19,822 nt of DNA. Origin: Paracoccaceae bacterium (GTDB lineage: Bacteria; Pseudomonadota; Alphaproteobacteria; Rhodobacterales; Rhodobacteraceae). Made by a program: the position numbers and the translations under genes. The notes below the pieces were generated by a model that searched no databases, was not told the origin of the DNA, and saw only the letters and a program-made list of their open reading frames with translations. Shown piece after piece: positions 15,359 through 19,822 of this stretch (position 1 is its first letter; the number at the start of each line of letters is the position of its first letter). The DNA lies in NCBI GenBank assembly GCA_016765235.1, contig JAESQH010000242.1, positions 1 to 19,822 of the forward strand, written 5' to 3'.

Positions 15359-16798
15359 ATGTCTGATTTGATCGACGAGCCCGAGAGCGGCCAAAACGCC
15401 CCCGAATACTCGGTTTCCGAGATTTCTGGTGTGGTTAAACGCATGATCGAGGGCGAGTTTTCCCATGTGCGAATTCGCGGCGAGGTCGGGCGTGTATCGC
15501 GCCCGCAATCGGGGCATTTGTATCTGGACCTGAAGGACGACCGCGCGGTTTTGGCGTCTGTGATTTGGAAGGGTGTCGCGGGGCGGCTTCGTGTCCAACC
15601 TGAGGAAGGGATGGAGGTTGTCGCCACCGGGCGGCTAACCACGTTCCCGGGGCAAAGCCGATACCAGATGATAATCGAGGATATTGCGCCTGCGGGTGTC
15701 GGCGCGCTGATGGCGATGCTGGAAAAACGTAAAGCAGCGCTGGCCGCGGAGGGGTTGTTTGAGGCTGAACACAAGCAGGCGTTGCCATATTTGCCAGAGG
15801 TGATCGGGGTGATTACGTCGCCTTCGGGGGCCGTGATCAAAGATATTTTGCACAGGCTTAGGGATCGGTTTCCGCGCAAGGTTTTGCTTTGGCCCGTGGT
15901 CGTGCAAGGGGATAAATGCGCGCCTGAAGTGGCGGCAGCGATCAAGGGTTTCAATGCGATGACACCGGGGGGCGCGTTGCCGCGACCGGATGTGATTATC
16001 GTGGCGCGGGGTGGTGGTTCCATTGAAGATCTCTGGGGGTTCAACGAGGAAATCGTGGTGCGTGCGGCGTTTGATAGTGACATTCCGCTTATCTCAGCCG
16101 TTGGGCATGAAACCGATACGACATTAATAGATTACGCCTCGGACAAACGCGCACCGACACCCACGGCGGCCGCTGAAATGGCGGTTCCGGTGCGCGCCGA
16201 TTTGTCAGCCCATGTGGCGGGCCTGGAAGAACGCCGCCGTCGTGCGCTGGCACGAGGGTTGGAGCAGCGCGGTCAGCGGTTGCGGGATATATCACGGGCA
16301 TTACCGCGTGTGGAAAGCCTGTTTGCAGAACGCACTCAGCGGCTGGATAGCTTGACGATGCGGTTGCCGTTGGCGCTGTCCAGCTTGACGCACCGCAAGC
16401 GCGTGCAATTGGCGGCGAGTGGTGCGGAACGCTTGCGTCCTGCCGCATTGCTGGCCGATATAACGCGCAAGGGGCGGGATGTTGGGGCGTGGTCAACACG
16501 GCTGACACCAGCGCTGAAGCGCAATATGTCTGACCCCAAACGCCAGTTGACGGCGCTGGCACGCACGTTGGAAACGTTGAGCTATCGTAAAACGCTGGAA
16601 CGTGGGTATGCGGTTGTGCATTCTAGCGCGGGCTTGGTTACCAGCAAAAAGGTTGCGGCCAAAAATGCCACGTTGGAAATCGAATTTAGCGATGGAAAGT
16701 TGCCGGTTGAGTTGGGCGGAACCGCGCCACCCGTGAAACGGGGGGCGCCCCTCAAGCGGTCCAAGGGTAGTGATGGATCGCAGGGTAGTTTGTTTTAA
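15359..16798 (+). CDS. xseA: Exodeoxyribonuclease VII large subunit
   Basis: XseA with several XseB subunits forms exonuclease VII, which degrades single-stranded DNA from both ends in repair. The 479-aa chain has an N-terminal OB-fold (about 17-110, FSHVRIRGEVGRVSRP, SGHLYLDLKD), then the catalytic domain with GVITSPSGAVIKDI (150-163), ARGGGSIEDLWGFN (216-229) and SAVGHETDTTLIDYASDKRAPTP in pieces (246-268). A long Arg-rich coiled-coil region (~283-420) follows, ending with the LERGYAVV block. I start at ATG 15359 (MSDLIDEPE); ATG 15344 and TTG 15302 are in frame upstream but add non-conserved sequence, and none has a strong RBS. The C-terminal ~35 residues are basic, low-complexity linker. 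Its TAA overlaps the scoB stop codon on the other strand. Confidence 0.95.
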   Translation: MSDLIDEPESGQNAPEYSVSEISGVVKRMIEGEFSHVRIRGEVGRVSRPQSGHLYLDLKDDRAVLASVIWKGVAGRLRVQPEEGMEVVATGRLTTFPGQSRYQMIIEDIAPAGVGALMAMLEKRKAALAAEGLFEAEHKQALPYLPEVIGVITSPSGAVIKDILHRLRDRFPRKVLLWPVVVQGDKCAPEVAAAIKGFNAMTPGGALPRPDVIIVARGGGSIEDLWGFNEEIVVRAAFDSDIPLISAVGHETDTTLIDYASDKRAPTPTAAAEMAVPVRADLSAHVAGLEERRRRALARGLEQRGQRLRDISRALPRVESLFAERTQRLDSLTMRLPLALSSLTHRKRVQLAASGAERLRPAALLADITRKGRDVGAWSTRLTPALKRNMSDPKRQLTALARTLETLSYRKTLERGYAVVHSSAGLVTSKKVAAKNATLEIEFSDGKLPVELGGTAPPVKRGAPLKRSKGSDGSQGSLF

Positions 16799-17424
16799 TC
16801 GACCAGTGTTGCCTCGGTCAGTTGGCGGATTTCGTCCATTGTGACACCTTCGGCGATCTCGATGACTTTCAAGCCGCCTGTTACCACTTTGAACACGCCG
16901 AAGTTGGTGATGATTTCATCGACCACGCCTGCGCCGGTAAGAGGCAAGGTGCAGGCTTTCAGTAATTTTCTTTCGCCTTTTTTGTTGGTGTGGTCCATGA
17001 TTACGATCACGCGGCCGACGCCTGCGACCAAATCCATCGCGCCGCCCATGCCTTTGACCAGTTTGCCGGGAATCATCCAGTTTGCCAGATCCCCGTTTTC
17101 GGCAACTTCCATCGCGCCAAGGATCGCCATGGCGATTTTGCCGCCTCGGATCATCCCGAAGCTGTCTGCGGAGCTGAAATAGCTGGTGCGGTGCAACTCG
17201 GTAATGGTTTGTTTACCGGCGTTAATCAGATCGGCGTCGATCTCGTCTTCGGTCGGGAATGGTCCCATGCCGAGCATGCCGTTTTCGGATTGCAGTGTTA
17301 CGTCTACACCCTCGGGTATGTAGTTGGATACCAACGTCGGAATGCCGATACCAAGGTTCACATACATGCCATCGCGAAGTTCATGTCCGGCCCGTTCGGC
17401 CATTTGGTTTCTATCCCATGCCAT
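16795..17424 (-). CDS. scoB: 3-oxoacid CoA-transferase subunit B
   Basis: Beta subunit of a family I CoA-transferase, moving CoA between succinyl-CoA (or another acyl-CoA) and acetoacetate or a related 3-oxoacid. The catalytic glutamate is Glu47 in LQSENGMLGMGPFP, the SENG motif that carries the glutamyl-CoA intermediate. The start MAWDRNQMAERAGHEL, GMYVNLGIGIPTLV and the later GGAMDLVAGVGRVIVIMDHTNKKG in pieces are typical of ScoB. Length 209 aa is normal. ATG at 17424 has AGAGGG upstream and lies 3 nt after the scoA stop, so the two subunits are co-translated. Substrate range (acetoacetate versus 3-oxoadipate) cannot be fixed; no beta-ketoadipate genes are adjacent, which favours ketone-body or acetoacetate use. 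Confidence 0.94.
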   Translation of the reverse strand: MAWDRNQMAERAGHELRDGMYVNLGIGIPTLVSNYIPEGVDVTLQSENGMLGMGPFPTEDEIDADLINAGKQTITELHRTSYFSSADSFGMIRGGKIAMAILGAMEVAENGDLANWMIPGKLVKGMGGAMDLVAGVGRVIVIMDHTNKKGERKLLKACTLPLTGAGVVDEIITNFGVFKVVTGGLKVIEIAEGVTMDEIRQLTEATLVD

Positions 17425-17427
17425 GAT

Positions 17428-18123
17428 TTAACCCTCTCGCACTGTGCGTTGTTCGATACGTTTTTCGTGGCCGCCTTCAAAGATGCGATGCACGAATATT
17501 CCCGGTGTGTGGATCAGATCAGGGTCGAGCGCGCCTGTTGGCACCAACTCCTCGACTTCCGCGATGCAGATTTTGCCGCATGTGGCGACGTTGGGGTTAA
17601 AGTTGCGGGCGGTTTTGCGGTAGATCAGATTGCCCGCATGATCGCCCTTCCAAGCCTTGACGATGGCGAGGTCGGCGACGATGCCTTCCTCCAGAATATA
17701 TGTTTCGCCGTTGAAGTCTTTGTGCTCTTTGCCCTCGGCGATCACGGTACCGACGCCGGTTTTGGTATAGAAACCGGGGATGCCCGCGCCGCCTGCGCGC
17801 ATGCGTTCGGCCAGCGTGCCTTGCGGGTTGAATTCGAGTTCCAGCTCGCCAGACAGGTATTGCCGCATAAATTCGTCGTTTTCACCAACGTAGGACGATA
17901 TCATTTTCTTGACCTGTTTGGTTTGCAAAAGGATCCCGAGGCCAAAATCATCGACGCCTGCGTTGTTGGATGCCACTGTCAGGTTTTGTGTGCCTGCATC
18001 GCGAATGCCCTCGATCAAGTTTTCAGGGATACCGCAGAGGCCGAAACCGCCTGCTGCGATCATCATTCCGTCAAAGAGGACACCTTCAAGGGCGTCGGAT
18101 GCGGAGTCGAAGGTTTTTCTCAT
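17428..18123 (-). CDS. scoA: 3-oxoacid CoA-transferase subunit A
   Basis: Alpha subunit of the CoA-transferase, 231 aa, providing most of the CoA-binding fold. The conserved blocks are MIAAGGFGLCGIPENLI (about residues 21-37), VASNNAGVDDFGLGILL, SSYVGENDEF, GTLAERMRAGGAGIPGFYT and the long DLAIVKAWKGDHAGNLIYRKTARNFNP region in pieces. ATG at 18123 has GGGAGA at good distance. It is the first gene of a two-gene operon with scoB. The 148-nt upstream gap contains copy 3 of the dispersed motif but no obvious sigma-70 promoter. The upstream deacetylase is on the same strand, so read-through is possible. AtoD is an alternative name for the same family. Confidence 0.94.
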   Translation of the reverse strand: MRKTFDSASDALEGVLFDGMMIAAGGFGLCGIPENLIEGIRDAGTQNLTVASNNAGVDDFGLGILLQTKQVKKMISSYVGENDEFMRQYLSGELELEFNPQGTLAERMRAGGAGIPGFYTKTGVGTVIAEGKEHKDFNGETYILEEGIVADLAIVKAWKGDHAGNLIYRKTARNFNPNVATCGKICIAEVEELVPTGALDPDLIHTPGIFVHRIFEGGHEKRIEQRTVREG

Positions 18124-18231
18124 GAGGGTTCTCCCGTTTGGTCAGGGTGTTTATCGGGTCTGGTGTGCCCTTGGGTCAAGGGGCAAGCGATTAGAGACGT
18201 GACGTAATAGTGGGCTGACAGAGCGGTATAG

Positions 18232-18255
18232 TTGAGTATTTTTGCAAAATAGAAG
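18232..18255 (+). repeat. Dispersed intergenic motif, copy 3
   Basis: Begins TTGAGTATTTTTG and ends CAAAATAGAAG, one base different from copy 2, and also preceded by GCGGTA. It lies in the gap between the deacetylase stop and scoA, and is oriented opposite to both genes, unlike copies 1 and 2, which share the orientation of their flanking genes. That argues against a role tied to one transcript orientation. Confidence 0.6.
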
Positions 18256-18271
18256 GGGGCGGCGGCGATCA

Positions 18272-19381
18272 TTATTGATTGAGCTTGGTGGACATCTCGT
18301 CGATTAGGTTGGTGAACACTTGTTCCATCATTTCGTTGGGCTGTTGGCCTGCAATTCTCGCGCCCATGGCGTCGCCTGCGTCGATTTCGCTGCCGGACAT
18401 TTCTTGCAACACGGCGTGGCCGCAGAAGGGGACGTGGACTTCGGAGTAGCCGCCCTCGTGTGCCATGACAAGTTTGCCGTCGCATAATTGGTCGGCGGTT
18501 TGCATCAGTTGACGGGTCATCAAGCGGTAAGTCTGTGCGCTACATAACATTCGCGAGAGGGGGTCAACGCCGGAGGCATCGAAACCGCACGCGACCAAGA
18601 TCACGTCTGGTTGGTGAGCGTTAAGGGCAGGGACAACGATCCGGTCCATCGCATAGATATAGGCCGCGTGCCCGGCGCCGGGTGGTAGGGGGATGTTTAT
18701 GTTGTGGCCAAGGCCTGCACCTTTGCCGCGATCCACCGCATCACCTGTGTCGGCGGGGTAGTTGCGTTCTTGGTGCAGGCTGATGGTTAGCACGTCGTCG
18801 CGGTCGTAAAATATCGCTTCGGTTCCGTTGCCGTGGTGGACATCCCAATCGACGACGGCAACGCGTGGGGCGAGGCCCTCGGCTTTGGCGGCCTCGATTG
18901 CAATCGCAATGTTGGCGAGTAGGCAGAACCCGTTCGACCAGTCGGGCAGGCAGTGGTGGCCCGGTGGGCGTGACAGGGCGTAGGCGTTGTGGTGTTGGCC
19001 TTTCAGCACCGACAGTAACGCTCCTTTGACGAGACCGGTCGAGAGCGCGGCGATTTCGTATCCGCCTGCCCCGAACGGGGTGCGAAGGCCCATTTCGCCG
19101 CCGCCACCATCGCTGAGATTTTTGAAGTTCTCAAGATAGCTGTCTGGATGGATGCGGTTCAGATCTTCGTCGGTCGCAGGTTCCGCCGATCGGCAATCCA
19201 GTTCGTGCGCCAACCCCGTTACGTCCAGCAGGTTTTTCAACCGGCGTTTGGTTTCGGGATTTTCCGGCGGGCCGCCAGACGCCAAGGGTTGCACCAGGCC
19301 GCCGACGGGGGCGGTCAGGGCGTAGTTGCCACCGGAGTGCCAAAAGCACTTTTCATCCCAGAAGAATCCGGTGTTGCGCAT
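18272..19381 (-). CDS. Class II histone-deacetylase-family amidohydrolase (acetylpolyamine amidohydrolase-like)
   Basis: A 369-aa zinc deacetylase of the arginase/deacetylase fold. The active-site set is complete: RPPGHH (His142/His143), zinc ligands Asp180 and His182 in VVDWDVHHGNGTE, Asp268 in CGFDAS, and the catalytic tyrosine in EGGYSE (Tyr312). Bacterial members deacetylate acetylated polyamines or other small acetylamides rather than histones. The ATG follows the TGA of the upstream aminotransferase with no gap (TGAATG), so the two are translationally coupled. A deacetylase producing a free amine and a transaminase removing it fits acetylputrescine-type catabolism. The exact substrate is inference; acetoin-utilisation-type AcuC is less likely given the class II-like features and this neighbour. 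Confidence 0.9.
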   Translation of the reverse strand: MRNTGFFWDEKCFWHSGGNYALTAPVGGLVQPLASGGPPENPETKRRLKNLLDVTGLAHELDCRSAEPATDEDLNRIHPDSYLENFKNLSDGGGGEMGLRTPFGAGGYEIAALSTGLVKGALLSVLKGQHHNAYALSRPPGHHCLPDWSNGFCLLANIAIAIEAAKAEGLAPRVAVVDWDVHHGNGTEAIFYDRDDVLTISLHQERNYPADTGDAVDRGKGAGLGHNINIPLPPGAGHAAYIYAMDRIVVPALNAHQPDVILVACGFDASGVDPLSRMLCSAQTYRLMTRQLMQTADQLCDGKLVMAHEGGYSEVHVPFCGHAVLQEMSGSEIDAGDAMGARIAGQQPNEMMEQVFTNLIDEMSTKLNQ

Positions 19382-19822
19382 TCAGCGTGTCCCGACTTCC
19401 ATCAATCCTTGGGTTTTCGCCTCTGCTAGTGTCAGGTCGAGGCATTTCCAAGCTTTTTCGGCCAGCTCGTCAATCTCGGATTTTGAAATTACCAGTGGGG
19501 GCGAAATGATCATTTTGTTGCCGACGTGGCGCATGATCAGGCCGTTTGCGAAGCAGAACTCGCGGCAGATCAGGCCGATGCTGCCCTCGCCCGATGCGAA
19601 CGGGGCGCGGGCGGATTTGTCTGGTGTTAGTTCCAGTGCGCCCATCATGCCGATGTTTCGGGCCTCGCCTACCAAGGGGTGATCGGCCAAGGCGGACCAC
19701 TTTTCGGTTAGGTAGGGTGCGGTTTCTTCGCGCACGGTGTCGACGATTTTTTCTTCTTCCAAGATGCGCAGGTTTTCCAGTGCCACGGCGGAGGCCACGG
19801 GGTGGCCGGAATATGTGTAGCC
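19382..19822 (-). CDS. Class III (omega-amino) aminotransferase, C-terminal part (truncated by window edge)
   Basis: Only the last ~146 residues are present; the frame is open to the window end and the gene starts outside. The visible part is the small domain of a fold-type I class III PLP aminotransferase: GYTYSGHPVASAVALENL, the conserved region that follows the PLP lysine, then GLICREFCFANGLIMR, VGNKMIISPPLVIS and the terminal helix. The PLP lysine itself is not in the window. The ICREFCFANGLIMR-VGNKMIISPPLVI pattern resembles putrescine-pyruvate aminotransferases of the SpuC type, but related omega-amino-acid transaminases are similar here. The stop abuts the start of the deacetylase gene, indicating one operon for amine or polyamine catabolism. 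Confidence 0.9.
   Translation of the reverse strand, partial: GYTYSGHPVASAVALENLRILEEEKIVDTVREETAPYLTEKWSALADHPLVGEARNIGMMGALELTPDKSARAPFASGEGSIGLICREFCFANGLIMRHVGNKMIISPPLVISKSEIDELAEKAWKCLDLTLAEAKTQGLMEVGTR

Noticed and set aside
15290..15598. N-terminal extension of purD to 15598
   Set aside because: The extension is antisense to xseA; the ATG at 15289 with AGAGGGAG gives the standard PurD N-terminus.
16990..18207. 405-aa plus-strand open frame antisense to scoB and scoA
   Set aside because: It runs through both well-supported genes on the opposite strand and has no recognisable motif.

Overview
The window reads as a chromosomal segment of a Rhodobacteraceae/Roseobacter-type alphaproteobacterium. 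The basis is family resemblance recognised by eye: a 2Fe-2S ferredoxin very like Rhodobacter capsulatus FdVI (FdxE), the hflK-hflC-DUF2065-Do protease order, a class II HDAC-like gene next to a SpuC-like aminotransferase, moderate-to-high GC, and intergenic sequence of a type I associate with this family. No taxonomic search could be run. I see no phage, IS element, CRISPR array, rRNA or tRNA; most of the window is housekeeping.

Layout. (1) 2-1047, plus strand: the 3' part of creA, then thiN (thiamine pyrophosphokinase) overlapping it by 4 nt. (2) 1048-1427: gene-poor. (3) 1428-3743: sdaA (L-serine dehydratase, minus) and rpiA (plus) diverge from a short region with a perfect 16-bp palindrome. 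(4) 3744-3977: spacer with a hairpin and a dispersed intergenic motif, then gor (glutathione reductase). (5) 5399-9147: hflK-hflC-DUF2065 and a periplasmic Do-type serine protease, a membrane and envelope protein-quality-control block. (6) 9166-11510, minus strand: an RTX calcium-binding protein with its own promoter, and upstream of it an SQR-like flavoprotein. (7) 11741-12765, plus strand: fdxE overlapping by 4 nt a small exported FG-GAP-type protein. (8) 12934-13710: a SAM methyltransferase on minus. (9) purD (minus) and xseA (plus) diverge; xseA converges on scoB so tightly that the two stop codons share a TTAA. (10) 16795-18123, minus: scoAB, a 3-oxoacid CoA-transferase. (11) 18272-19822, minus: an HDAC/acetylpolyamine-amidohydrolase-like deacetylase directly abutting a truncated class III aminotransferase, which together suggest polyamine or acetylated-amine catabolism.

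The most interesting non-genic signal is a roughly 24-nt motif (starting TTGAGTATTT and ending in AGAAG) found three times in three unrelated intergenic gaps, plus a half copy in a fourth. One copy sits behind a 9-bp-arm hairpin in a composite element between rpiA and gor. Other points for a second look are the palindrome between sdaA and rpiA, a heat-shock-like promoter before hflK, the SQR-like protein in which I cannot find the usual middle cysteine, the ferredoxin/FG-GAP translational coupling, and the RTX protein with no secretion genes nearby. I found no convincing entirely new multi-gene system.
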